Source: a virus | Strand: one strand, 5' to 3' | DNA length: 43,264 bases | Virus record (IMG/VR): IMGVR_UViG_3300025736_000059 | Location: 1-43,264 of that record | Shown: positions 31,348 through 41,500 of the stretch, in pieces | Layout: each line of letters starts with the position of its first letter | How positions within the stretch are numbered: position 1 is the first letter of the stretch | The notes under the pieces: generated by a model | What the model was told of the DNA's origin: nothing | The model's database searches: none | The model's input: only the letters and a program-made list of their open reading frames with translations | Position numbers and translations under genes: made by a program

Positions 31348-32757
31348 TTAGTCTGAACTATCAAATAAACCAGCACGACTACAATAGTCCATATAAGCCT
31401 TGTCACCTATTAACGCCTTAAATTTCTCGCCTACTGCAAGATCTGACGTTGACATGTCCTTACTGCAGATAGGTGCTTCTTGTGGCTCACGAGTCTTGTA
31501 TGGGTACTTATCGCGGTACTTATCAGCATCAATCTCTTCTGAAAATATATGTCTATGATAAAATCCATTTTCTTTTAATAATTTCTTTATTTCTGCTGCT
31601 TCCATATTGCTTCTAAACTTTAATATATCAAAAATCCATTTAAAACTATTCTTACACTCTGGAAACGACTTTAACTTGTTCTTAACAAACTGAATATCAT
31701 CTGCAGAGAATAGTTTTATAATACCAATTTCCATTTTAGTCAACTGGAAAGCACTTTTCGGCGGAACCCATACGAGATACTCCTTGCTAGTAGAGATAAG
31801 ATATTCTTCGTAAGCTAATACTGTGCCATAGTACTTACGTCCAGTGAAATATCTAGATGCAATAGGTTTATCAAGCTCAGATAAATACTTGAATTTATAC
31901 TCAGTACAGAACCGTAATTCTATTTCTTCCCTTTTTTGGGTCATTCTTGGTCTCCTCCCTATAAAGTCAACATACTCACCAAGTGGAGTTCGATCTTCAT
32001 AATATACTATGTCACTTGGATGCTCTGGAGGGAGTACTGACGCAATACTGGTATGGTCAAAAACATATTTACTGTGGGATATAGCCTCTTCTTCGTAAAT
32101 CTTAGCTATTTCATAACTATTAACATATTTCGTTGGAACATATACCCCGCCTTTCTTATAATGGTTATTCTTTGAATAACTATTATTAAGAAATAATAAG
32201 CTTAATACGCAAAATGTTTGGAAATATCGATGTAGAGCAGGTATTGACTTGAAAATCTTCTGCATGTTCTTCCTGGAACCGTTATCATTCTTGGAGATAA
32301 ATACCATATCTTCCTTGAACTTATCTCCATAACCGTAAGCGCAAGTTCTCTTTTCATAGATATTGTTTTTTATATCTACATTTTTCCACCCACGCTGTGT
32401 CTTGTTAATTATGCCCTTACTATCTAACTCACCGAGAAGACCATTAACCGTCCTTAAAGAACAACCTAGTTCGCAAGCTAGCCATGTTTGTGATGGAATA
32501 ACAGTATCAAAATCTATAAGCAAACTTACTAGCTTATGAATCAACCCTCTCTTGTTATAAACCATACTCGTGTAAAAGTATGTCATAGCCGTAGCCTCAT
32601 TAGCTCTTGCTATAACTCTCTTGGATTCTGCTATAAATTCATTGGCTTTCTGCTTTTTCACTAAAGCACCAATAGGGAGCTTAGGTTTATACCGGACTTT
32701 AGGGGTTTTATTTGATTTTACTTGACTTTGGCGGAGATAAGGTTTAAGGTGAGTCAT
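31348..32757 (-). CDS. replication-initiator-like winged-helix protein
   Basis: A 469-residue protein from ATG 32757, with AAGGAAG seven bases upstream; the frame extends to 32862 only through duplicated sequence. The basic N-terminus (MTHLKPYLRQSQVKSNKTPK) is followed by a helix-turn-helix/winged domain (LIHKLVSLLIDFDTVI, then QTWLACELGCSLRTVNGLLG, ELDSKGIINKTQRGW) as in plasmid or phage initiators and GntR-like folds. The remaining ~330 residues are basic and helical, with no helicase or primase motif that I can find. Position beside repeats and early genes supports a replication role; this is inference. Confidence 0.5.
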   Translation of the reverse strand: MTHLKPYLRQSQVKSNKTPKVRYKPKLPIGALVKKQKANEFIAESKRVIARANEATAMTYFYTSMVYNKRGLIHKLVSLLIDFDTVIPSQTWLACELGCSLRTVNGLLGELDSKGIINKTQRGWKNVDIKNNIYEKRTCAYGYGDKFKEDMVFISKNDNGSRKNMQKIFKSIPALHRYFQTFCVLSLLFLNNSYSKNNHYKKGGVYVPTKYVNSYEIAKIYEEEAISHSKYVFDHTSIASVLPPEHPSDIVYYEDRTPLGEYVDFIGRRPRMTQKREEIELRFCTEYKFKYLSELDKPIASRYFTGRKYYGTVLAYEEYLISTSKEYLVWVPPKSAFQLTKMEIGIIKLFSADDIQFVKNKLKSFPECKNSFKWIFDILKFRSNMEAAEIKKLLKENGFYHRHIFSEEIDADKYRDKYPYKTREPQEAPICSKDMSTSDLAVGEKFKALIGDKAYMDYCSRAGLFDSSD

Positions 32758-32989
32758 ATAAAGCTTCCTTGTAAGTTGTTTTATTTTGTGGTTCATGCTG
32801 AGAACTAAAACCATAAAGAAAATTTTGGTCTTTGTCAAAGCGAAAGCTGGCGCAAAGGCCATTTTTTTCGTTTATACAATATTCTAGACTATATTGACTA
32901 CAATAATCTAAATCGATATTATATTGTATCTTAGGGGTTTTATTTGATTTTACTTGACTTTGGCGGAGATAAGGTTTAAGGTGAGTCAT
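32744..32989 (-). CDS. duplicated initiator N-terminus with 61 unrelated residues (copy B)
   Basis: An 81-residue ORF starting with the same MTHLKPYLRQSQVKSNKTPK as the initiator gene, then IQYNIDLDYCSQYSLEYCIN, NEKNGLCASFRFDKDQNFLYGFS and QHEPQNKTTYKEALYDSP. The end lies in the next copy, so its stop overlaps the real initiator start. It keeps the ribosome site AAGGAAG. It may be translated as a coupled leader peptide or be a by-product of duplication. Confidence 0.35.
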   Translation of the reverse strand: MTHLKPYLRQSQVKSNKTPKIQYNIDLDYCSQYSLEYCINEKNGLCASFRFDKDQNFLYGFSSQHEPQNKTTYKEALYDSP

Positions 32990-33221
32990 ATAAAGCTTCC
33001 TTGTAAGTTGTTTTATTTTGTGGTTCATGCTGATAACTAAAACCATAAAGAAAATTTTGGTCTTTGTCAAAGCGAAAGCTGGCGCAAAGGCCATTTTTTT
33101 CGTTTATACAATATTCTAGACTATATTGACTACAATAATCTAAATCGATATTATATTGTATCTTAGGGGTTTTATTTGATTTTACTTGACTTTGGCGGAG
33201 ATAAGGTTTAAGGTGAGTCAT
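32976..33221 (-). CDS. duplicated initiator N-terminus with 61 unrelated residues (copy C)
   Basis: 81 residues, the same as copy B apart from YQHEP against SQHEP. Its stop overlaps the copy B start by fourteen bases, giving a chain of three overlapping starts: copy C, copy B, initiator. Upstream lies a bidirectional terminator-like hairpin. Product or relic cannot be told from sequence. Confidence 0.35.
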   Translation of the reverse strand: MTHLKPYLRQSQVKSNKTPKIQYNIDLDYCSQYSLEYCINEKNGLCASFRFDKDQNFLYGFSYQHEPQNKTTYKEALYDSP

Positions 33222-33282
33222 ATAAAGCTTCCTTGGTAAGTTGTTTTATTAGTGGTTTAGTCTGATAACTAAAACCATAAAG

Positions 33283-33321
33283 AAAATTTGACCCTTTGTC
33301 TATGGCAAGGGGTCAAATTTT
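33283..33321. terminator. bidirectional terminator-like hairpin
   Basis: AAAATTTGACCCTTT (33283-33297) pairs with AAGGGGTCAAATTTT (33307-33321), 15 bp with one G-U and a nine-base loop. A-tract and T-tract lie in the stem on both strands. It separates the minus-strand initiator unit from the plus-strand small genes starting at 33417. Confidence 0.6.
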
Positions 33322-33347
33322 CGTATATACACGCCATTTCTTTCAAT

Positions 33348-33376
33348 TTAACAAAATATAATTTTAATCTTATAGT
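33348..33376 (+). promoter_or_regulatory. candidate sigma70-type promoter
   Basis: TTAACA (33348-33353), a 17-bp spacer and TATAGT (33371-33376), about forty bases before the small gene at 33417. Probably drives the plus-strand run of small genes. Confidence 0.5.
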
Positions 33377-33416
33377 AATAGAAGCTAGTTAGTGTTCTAA
33401 ATAAAAAAGGATGATA

Positions 33417-33605
33417 ATGATGTTTCTAGATAATATAAGATTCTTATTTAAATCTGACCTACAAGACCTAAAGAACAGAGTAATTGAATGCAGGACCTGG
33501 TCTGATAGCTTTAGAATAAACTCCATAAAAGAGATCAAAAAGCTTAAGCTAGAAGTTTCTAGACTTACTAATAAAATCAAGAAGCTAAAACCAAAGAAAA
33601 TGTAA
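33417..33605 (+). CDS. small basic coiled-coil protein
   Basis: 62 residues from the ATG at 33417. AAAAGG lies six bases upstream, while the ATG at 33411 directly touches the ribosome site. Two helices: FLDNIRFLFKSDLQDLKNRVIEC and NSIKEIKKLKLEVSRLTNKIKKLKPKKM, the second a lysine-rich heptad. No family recognised. Could be a DNA- or protein-binding early regulator. Confidence 0.5.
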   Translation: MMFLDNIRFLFKSDLQDLKNRVIECRTWSDSFRINSIKEIKKLKLEVSRLTNKIKKLKPKKM

Positions 33606-33655
33606 AGTTACCAAAAAATAATTTTGATCCTATAATATCTATATACTTCATGTTC

Positions 33656-33791
33656 ATGTGGAGCAGGTAGTTTTTATTCGCATACTTTCTTCCTGTTCCG
33701 CATATATAAAATAGACTTCTTTTTGTACTTAGCCACTTAACATATGTGACAGAAACTTAGTGTTCGGTTTCTTAGCCTATGCGGTGGCTAA
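33656..33791 (+). ncRNA. candidate structured RNA element upstream of a small gene
   Basis: In a 282-bp gap without a gene there are two strong folds. First, 33656-33667 pairs with 33692-33703, 12 bp with two G-U. Second, nested: TTAGCCAC (33729-33736) with GTGGCTAA (33784-33791), CATA (33741-33744) with TATG (33778-33781), AGAAAC (33751-33756) with GTTTCT (33767-33772). No T-run follows. Could be a leader or small RNA, or a DNA structure near an origin. Matching class not recognised. Confidence 0.45.
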
Positions 33792-33887
33792 TTCTATTTA
33801 TACTTAATATTATTCTTGACGTCATTGGTAACGTATGACAAGCTTTAAATAATAATAGTGAGTTTAATGGTGAGAAGGAGACATGTA

Positions 33888-34229
33888 ATGCAAGATTTTT
33901 TTGATAAAATTATGATTAAGTATCATAGATTTCTAATTAAACACTATAGTGATAACGAACAATTACAAAAATATTTAGATAAACAAATTTATCCTGTTTA
34001 TCAAAAATGCACTGATGCAGTTAGTGGTGTAAGTAAAAAGCTATCAAAATCATCTCCTTCTTTTGATTGCTTTAATGAGTTTGTATTTTATAGTAATAAT
34101 ATTAATTTCAATTCAAGAAAAATCAAAGGTTTAGAAGAAGAATTAAGGCTTATGATAGATACTTTTAAGACTCATATTAAGATGCTAATTTTGTTTAGAC
34201 TTCAAAAAGATAAGGAATTAAGTGAATAA
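33888..34229 (+). CDS. hypothetical small early protein
   Basis: 113 residues from ATG 33888, with GAAGGAG eight bases upstream. An in-frame ATG at 33858 has no such site. The real start overlaps a start-stop ATG-TAA at 33883 (ATGTAATG). Mostly helical with mixed charge: FFDKIMIKYHRFLIKHYSDNEQLQKYLD, FNSRKIKGLEEELRLMIDTFKTHIKMLILFRLQK. Its stop overlaps the next GTG start by eight bases (GTGAATAA). Function unknown. Confidence 0.55.
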   Translation: MQDFFDKIMIKYHRFLIKHYSDNEQLQKYLDKQIYPVYQKCTDAVSGVSKKLSKSSPSFDCFNEFVFYSNNINFNSRKIKGLEEELRLMIDTFKTHIKMLILFRLQKDKELSE

Positions 34230-34422
34230 GCTGAATGAGTATTTAACTATATCTGAAGCTGCAAAGTTTATTGGTGTTAGTAAAAATACACTCAGAACCT
34301 GGGAAAGAGCAAACAAGATAAAGACTTTACGTAATCCAATGAACCAGTACAGACTCTATAAAAAAGAAGATCTAGAAGTATTACTTAAAAACATAAGCAA
34401 TTACATGTTAGCTAATGGTTAA
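34222..34422 (+). CDS. MerR/excisionase-like DNA-binding protein, second paralogue
   Basis: 66 residues from GTG 34222, with AAGGA just upstream. Whole-length MerR-type helix-turn-helix and wing: YLTISEAAKFIGVSKNTLRTWERANKIKTLRNPMNQYRLYKKEDLEVLLKN. It shares RNP.N.YR.Y..EDLE with the protein at 28652, but lacks the acidic N-terminal extension. Translation is coupled to the preceding gene. Probably controls early/late promoters or acts as a recombination directionality-type factor; no integrase is present to support the latter. Confidence 0.7.
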   Translation: MNKLNEYLTISEAAKFIGVSKNTLRTWERANKIKTLRNPMNQYRLYKKEDLEVLLKNISNYMLANG

Positions 34423-34501
34423 AAATTAGAGTATTTGAATAAAGAAAAGATTTATGTAACATGATAGATATGAACTCTTATAAGAATAGAGGAATAATTA
34501 T

Positions 34502-34711
34502 ATGTTACATGATAAATTATCTCCTAGGCTTAAGCTTCTAGAAAGCATGTCAAATTGCTATCCCTTATCTAAATATAGGCCTCAAATAGAACAATATATA
34601 TTGTCCCATATGCCAAATATCGTAGGCAATACTCCTGAAATTATTGTAGATAGGCTTAAAAAATTTTTCCCTGAAATAACAAAAACTATAAATGAAATCG
34701 ATAAGTTTTAA
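34502..34711 (+). CDS. hypothetical small protein
   Basis: 69 residues, MLHDKLSPRLKLLESMSNCY, PLSKYRPQIEQYILSHMPNI, EIIVDRLKKFFPEITKTINEIDKF: three short amphipathic helices. GAGGAA is eight bases before ATG. No domain recognised. It lies in a run of small plus-strand genes. Confidence 0.45.
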   Translation: MLHDKLSPRLKLLESMSNCYPLSKYRPQIEQYILSHMPNIVGNTPEIIVDRLKKFFPEITKTINEIDKF

Positions 34712-34740
34712 TTTAATTTGTTTACAAAGCGGGGGGAGAG

Positions 34741-35043
34741 ATGCCGAGATGCAAGTATGCAGTTCCATACGGTACATTAGTAATGTCGAAAAGAGATAAA
34801 GTGAATGACATTAAAGAAAAAAAGATATTCTTAATACTTAAAAGTATACTAATCTTAATTATTATTATATATATAGCATTCATTGCTTATTCAGAATTTT
34901 TCTCAAATACTGTAAAAATTACAGAAATAGTAGATATAATAACTATAGAAAAAATAAAAGTATGCGATGATTGCTATATATTAGATAATCATTATTTAAA
35001 AAAAAACCATATAAAAGATAATTTAGACATAACCTATGCATAA
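34741..35043 (+). CDS. small single-span membrane protein
   Basis: 100 residues: a basic cytosolic start (MPRCKYAVPYGTLVMSKRDKVNDIKEKK), one long hydrophobic helix (IFLILKSILILIIIIYIAFIAY), then an outside domain with a C.DC motif (KVCDDCYILDNHYLKKNH). A GGGGGGAGAG ribosome site abuts the ATG. A later ATG (residue 15) is also possible. The layout would fit a signal-anchor or inhibitor protein; function unknown. Confidence 0.5.
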   Translation: MPRCKYAVPYGTLVMSKRDKVNDIKEKKIFLILKSILILIIIIYIAFIAYSEFFSNTVKITEIVDIITIEKIKVCDDCYILDNHYLKKNHIKDNLDITYA

Positions 35044-35073
35044 CTCTAGGACTATCCTTTTACTCTTTGTTTA

Positions 35074-35103
35074 GCGGGCTTCTGACATACTCTAGAAGCC
35101 CGC
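35074..35103. terminator. 10-bp GC-rich hairpin between convergent early and late genes
   Basis: GCGGGCTTCT (35074-35083) pairs perfectly with AGAAGCCCGC (35094-35103), ten-base loop. It is placed between the last plus-strand small gene and the convergent late gene at 35183. U-tracts are absent. A weaker AAGCGGT/ACCGCTT pair follows at about 35131-35162. Confidence 0.55.
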
Positions 35104-35182
35104 CAATACTTAAATACATTTCTTATACAGATAAGCGGTATGCCTATCGTTAAACACACCGCTTGAAAGAAGAAAAGTGGCG

Positions 35183-35503
35183 TTATGGTTTGTTCTTATG
35201 TTCTTTCTTTTCCTTCTGCTCTTTATCACGAGCACTTCTGTCTTTATAATTTGGATTCTTAAAAATGTGAGCAGCAAGATCCATGTCCTGAAGGGGAACG
35301 CTTTTTTCACCTTCTTCAATAAGCTTTGGAATCCATTCAGTCTTTAAGCGACTTAAACAATTATCATGCTTATCCATAATAACCCATTTAAGACGTCTCT
35401 TGATATCACTAACGAATTCTTCTTCAGGTATATCATTCTGTATAACTTTTTGTTGTGTTTCAGTTAACTCGAAAACTAATTCATCGTCTAAATATATCTT
35501 CAT
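35183..35503 (-). CDS. small hypothetical protein coupled to the giant fibre
   Basis: A 106-residue protein starting one base after the fibre stop, so very likely coupled. The first half MKIYLDDELVFELTETQQKVIQNDIPEEEFVSDIKRRLKWVIMDKHDNCLSRLKTEWIPKL is helical and resembles small proteins seen near phage fibre genes. The tail is very charged (RDKEQKEKKEHKNKP). It may be a fibre chaperone or a minor tail part. Last in the late block. Confidence 0.55.
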   Translation of the reverse strand: MKIYLDDELVFELTETQQKVIQNDIPEEEFVSDIKRRLKWVIMDKHDNCLSRLKTEWIPKLIEEGEKSVPLQDMDLAAHIFKNPNYKDRSARDKEQKEKKEHKNKP

Positions 35504-35504
35504 A

Positions 35505-38500
35505 TTAAAATGCCCTTATCATATATCCACTACAAAATGTTTGATTTGCACCAATATCTAAAACTTTAGTACCTAACTCAAATAATATGTCTACACTAAA
35601 TATAGCAGTATCTCCTGCATCCATATCACAAACAGCATTATAGAAGTAAGACTGATTACCACCATCCTGATATTGGTATACAGAGTTAATCAAAGAGTAT
35701 GTTCTATTGGATGTAATAATGCTAGGATCACCACAACTAGGAGGTGGAGTTGGAGGTGGTGGAGGAGAATACAATGACATTATTTTAAATTGCACCTCAA
35801 GAAAGTATAGACCAGTTACAGGCGCTGTAAACGTTGCTGGAACACCAGAACCACCTTCATCATAATTATTTGCCTTATCATAAACTTCTTGGCATGGTTG
35901 CGTAGCTCCAAGATAATAAACAGAACCATCACCAGTTGCATTATATACGTGTCCCTGCTGAATACCTAGAAATGCAGCCGATAGATATCCGGATGTTCCT
36001 AATGTTCCATCAGCAGCAACATAAACAGATCGTGCCGATTCACCAGCCATATTCTTACCATAAATAGCAGCTATCTTAGTAGTAGTATGTGCATAGGCTC
36101 CTGATGTTTGACCCATTTTTACAGTGTAATCTTCAGCTACTTCGTTTCCTATATTTATAGATTGATTGCCACCATTAAAACCAGCCCTATGACCAATTGC
36201 AATACTATAAGAGCCTCCACCATCACGTGAAGCATGATGTCCTAATATAGTATTATAATTACCAGCAACAACTCTGCCAGCCTCAAATCCCGCTGCCAGA
36301 TTTCCTATTCCATCTACAACGTCATCAAGAGATCCATAACCTATAGCTGTATTATTATAACCATATCTTATTCCATTCATGGAATGATAACCAATAGCTG
36401 TATTATTGGAAGTCCCTTCTTTGACTCCAGCTCCTCCTCCATCATCTCCAAGCGCTAATCTGCCAAGAGCTATAGAATTTGTGCCAAAAGCATGCAAAAT
36501 AGTATTGCTATTAATTTGAATCAATCCAGAATCACTAATATGATCATCCGTAGCAGGTAAGTTAATAAAATCATTTAGATTTACAGTAACTACAGGTCCA
36601 GTTGGATTAGTACAGTTAATATTAGCTCCACCATTAACATCAGTGACATCTCCGCCACTAACAAGTAATCCAAGCTTACCAGTATCGTCAACTCCTACTA
36701 TATGACTAGTTGCGCCTATGGCTGTATTATAAATTCCGTGGATATAACAAGCGTCTTGCTGGCCGCTTCCGGTGCCTTGCGTGCCTATCCGGATAACGTT
36801 TGACTCTGCAGCCACTCCAATGTTTCCAATACTTATGTTGCTAGATTCTCCACCTACATATTCATAGCCAGATCTATAACCTAGAGCTAAATTATTTGAA
36901 CCCGTGGTTAGCTGACCTAACGAATTTCCACCAAAAGAGCTGTTAAAATCGCCCGTAGTGACAAGTCCTTGGGAATCATGACCAATCGCACTACATGACT
37001 CAGAATCTAGCGCTGACGCCAATGTTGAGTCACCAAATCCAGAATTCAATTCTCCAGTTGTAAGGCTTTTTAAAGATTGATATCCAACTCCTGTGTTTTC
37101 TGTAGCATCTAACGTAGTCAATGTTCTATTACCAGCAGAACTTCCCATGAAAACGTTCTGTGTTCCGTAGGAGTGCATATAATCATTAACGCCAAGCGTG
37201 TACATACCCTCAGTTCCAGATGCGTTTGTTACTGGTAATACTATAGAAGTATCAAGGTTAACAGTAACTATAGGACCAGTAGAGCTCGTGCAATTTATAT
37301 TAGTTCCACCGTTAACATCTGTTATATCACCTACGTTCACGGCTAAATTTATTGTTCCAGGCGTAGGATGAGATATTGTTACGCTACCATCAGTAGAATC
37401 TAGGCCACCCCAAATAGGTGAACTTCCAGCAACTCCAACTAATATTTGTCTATCAGTACCTGTAAAGACACCAAGCTTTCCAGTATCATCCACAAATACT
37501 ATGTTGTTTGTAGCTCCCGGTGTAGATCCATAAATACCTGCAATAAGCGTAGTTGCTTGTTGTCCAGATCCTGTTCCTTGTGTACCAATTTTTATTGTGT
37601 TATTAAGACCTGCAGTTCCAGTGTTACTAATAAGGATATTAGATGAGTCACTTAAGGTCAGATTAGACCCTGTAGAAGCTCCGATATTTACGTTATATAC
37701 ACCAGTGGTAGCCGTATTGAAAGAATTTGCGCCTAGATTTGTATTATAACCACCAGTAGTTATATTTCGCCCTGAATAATAACCAAAATTTGAATTATTT
37801 ACAGCAGAAGTCAAAAATCTGGACGATGATGATCCCGCGGACGTGTTCCTTGCACCAGTTGTGATCGCCCTTGTCGAATCATTTCCGTAGGCCGTGTTGT
37901 TTGTTGCGCTTCCTGTTGTTAGGGTTCTATTACCAGCTGAATTACCAGCAAATGTGTTATACGTTCCATAGTTGTGTAAGAAATCAAGGCCACCAAGTGA
38001 ATATAAACCTTCAGTTCCAGCAGTGTTGGTTACTGGTAACGCAATCGAATCATCTAGATTCACAGTAACAGTAGGCCCACCAGGGTTAACTGTAGTTACG
38101 TTAGTACCACCATTAACAGTAGTAACAGTTCCTGCTCCGCCAGCAGATACCAAATGAATAGTACCTGGTGTTGGGTTAGTAATAGTTATGCTACCATCAG
38201 ATGTCAATCCACCCCAAATAGGTGAACTTCCAGTGACTCCAACTAATAATTGTTTATCAGTACCAGCAAAAGAACCAAGCTTTCCTACGCTATCTACAAA
38301 GACTATCTTGTTTGTTGCTCCTGGTGTAGATGCGTAGATACCAGCAATATAAGTAGTGTCTTGTTGGCCTGATCCGGTACCTTGTGTGCCTATTCGGATG
38401 GTATTATTAAGTCCAGAACTTCCTGTATGACCGATCATTATGTTGGATGAGTCGCTAACTGTAAGTCCCGAGCCAGAATTATATCCGAGGGCTAAATTAT

Positions 38501-41500
38501 TTGAACCCGTGGTTGCAGCGTTTAGGGAATTCATTCCAAGACTTGAATTATTTGAACCAGTTTCTATATTTCCGCCTGAAAAATATCCAAAAAAAGCGTT
38601 GTTTGATCCTGTGGTCAAATCCCTGGCAGAAATCGAACCCGCAGACGTGTTGCTTGCCGCAGTAGTTATAAGATGCATCGAATACGCGCCATATGCGCTA
38701 TTATTTGTTGCACTTCCTGTTGTTAAGCTTCTGTTTCCAGCATATTCACCAGTAAAAGTATTATATGTACCATAAGCATGTAAGAAGTCTTTACTATCAA
38801 GTGAATATAAACCTTCGGTTCCACCGGCGTTAGTGGCAGGAAGAGATAGAGAGTCGTCTAAATTTACTGTGAGTGTGTTACTAGCTCCAGTAGTATTAAT
38901 ATTAGTTCCACCAGGAGCTAATATAACACCAGCAGCAGCAACAGCATTGCCAGAATCACTAGTAAACGTAGTTGCTCCACCACCAGCTCCAACTGCCTCT
39001 AGATTTACAGTATTAGCACCAAGAGAAACAGTTATAGATCCACCAGTTGATGTTATAGTTCCCCATGCAGCTGCTGCTCCGCCACCGATAATAACCTGGC
39101 CGTTAGTTCCATTAGTTATACTTGTAGTAACAATATGACTTCCTGATGCGCCATCAGTATTCAAAATACCAGCACCAGCAAATGTAATATTAGCTACATC
39201 AATAACAGCCGGACTGTTGGTATCAGTAATGAAAGTAGCAGCTCCGCCGCCTCCACCACCACCAACAGCAATCAAGTTTATAGCATTAGCAGTTTTAGCT
39301 ATTGTTATGGATCCGTCACTTGAACCTAAACTTGCCCAAGTAGGAGCAGTTCCACCACCTATCAATAGATAACCATTAGCACCATTAGACGATCCCATAA
39401 GCCCTGTACTATCTATCTGGACAACTCCAGATGTAGCCCCTATAGCAGCATTGTATATACCTGCAATATAAGTCGTATCTTGTTGGCCGTCACTGGTGCC
39501 TTGAGTTCCTATATGAATAGTGTTTGACTCTGTAATTGTACCAGCATTTCCGATACATATATTATCAGATTCTGTTCCAGTGTAAGCGTATCCAGATTGG
39601 AAACCTAGGGTCGAATTATAGGTTCCAGTTAGTAATAGCCCTAGCGAATCTCCACCTACAGAGCTATTGAAACCACCTGTAGTAACCAATCCTTGAGAAT
39701 CATGTCCTATGGCTGTTCCAGCTATAGCAGTAGTTGCCAAACCTAGGGCAGTGTCACCTATTCCAGTGTTGAGTTCGCCAGTTGTAAGGGTGCCTAAAGA
39801 TTGATACCCAATTCCTGTGTTTTCTGTAGAAGTTGTTAGTGTTCTGTTTCCAGCTGAACTTCCAAGGAAAACGTTCTGTGTTCCATAAGCGTGCATGAAA
39901 TCATTAGCACCAAGTGAATACAAACCCTCAGTACCAGCAGCATTAGTTACTGGTTGAACTATAGATTTATCTAAGTTGACCGTAATAATAGGACCGCCAG
40001 AGTTAGTACAATTTATATTGTCTCCACCATTAACATCTGTAATGTCACCTGTTGTAGCTAAGTTTATAACTCCTGCTGATGGATAAGTAATGGTTACACT
40101 TAGGTCAGCTGAATCTAGCTTACCCCAAACAGGTGAACCCGCAGTAACCCCAATTATGATTTGCTCATCTACTCCAGCCACAACACCTAATTTACCAGTA
40201 TCGTCTACAGAGACTAACCCTCTTGTTGCACCCGGCGTAGAACCGTAAATACCTGCAATATATGTCGTATCTTGTTGGCCATCGGATGTACCCTGTGTGC
40301 CTATGTGGATGGTGTTAGATTCTCCAAGAGTACCAGTGTTAGATAACAATAGATTGCTGGACTCTGTTCCGATATAAGAATACCCAGATTGGAAACCTAG
40401 GGTCGAATTATATGTTCCATCAACTAATTGACCTAACGAATTTCCACCTGCAGACGTGTTGAACCCACCTACAGTAACTAATCCTTGAGAATCATGGCCT
40501 AGTGCTGTTCCTGACTCAGAAGTGGTAGAAGACCCCAAAGACAAGTCACCAAAAGCACTGTTAAGCGTACCTGTAGTTAGGCTAGTCAATACATGATATC
40601 CGCCGGCTGTATTTTTTGTTGCCGTAACTACTGTTAATGACCTATTACCAGCAGATTCACCAACGAAAGTATTTTGTGTTCCATAATTATGTAAAAAATC
40701 ATTGCCACCAAGTGAATACAAACCCTCGGTACCTGCAGCATTTGTTACTGGTTGAGCTATGTATTTAGCTAAGTTAACAGTAACAACAGGACCGCCTGGG
40801 TTAGTACAATCTATATTGTCTCCACTATTAACATCTGTAACATCGCCAGCACCTGCCACTAAATGAATAGTACCTGGAACCGGGTTAGTAATAGTTATAC
40901 TACCATCAGAGGTTAAGCCACCCCAAATAGGAGAACTTCCTGTAACCCCAACTAATAATTGTTTATCAGTACCAGCAAAAGAACCAAGCTTTCCTACGCT
41001 ATCTACAAAGACTATCTTGTTTGTTGCTCCTGGTGTAGATGCGTAGATACCTGCGATATAGGCCGTGTCTTGTTGGCCGCTACCAACGCCTTGTGTACCT
41101 ATTCTTATGATATTATTTAGTCCTGAACTTCCTGTGTGACCAATAAGTATATTAGATGAATCCGCTACTGTGAGCCCTGATCCAGAATTATATCCTAGCG
41201 CTAAATTGTAATTTCCCGTCGTTATTGCATTTAGGGAATTTGCTCCAAAACTACTGTTATTTCCACCAGTTTGGATATTTGCTGACGAAAAAAAGCCTCC
41301 GGACGTGTTCATTGAACCTGTAGTCAAATCTCTGGCCGATGTAGAACCCGTTGAGGTGTTGCTAGAACCAGATGTGAGTACGTGCATCGAATATGCGCCG
41401 TGGGCCGAATTATTCGTTGAAGTTGCTGTAGTCAGAGTCCTATTTCCGGCATACTCACCAGTAAAAGTGTTATATGTACCATAAGAATGAAGGAAATCTT

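Larger units (their letters stand above)
32701..33291. repeat. 232-bp tandem duplication: two full copies and a partial third
   Basis: Copies at 32701-32932 and 32933-33164 differ at one base that I can see (32802 G/T). A third from 33165 matches for about 65 bp, then diverges. Each copy carries the initiator gene's ribosome site and first 20 codons (minus strand). The two full copies also have a hairpin with an inner AGC-GAAA-GCT tetraloop followed by TTTTTTT on the plus strand. 232 is not a multiple of three, so each copy shifts frame. Confidence 0.85.

Noticed and set aside
32758-32862. Longer initiator start at 32862
   Set aside because: The extra 35 codons lie in duplicated sequence read in another frame, without a ribosome site; ATG 32757 has AAGGAAG.
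32701-33291. CRISPR-like array
   Set aside because: Repeats are 232 bp, contiguous and without unique spacers; this is a tandem duplication.
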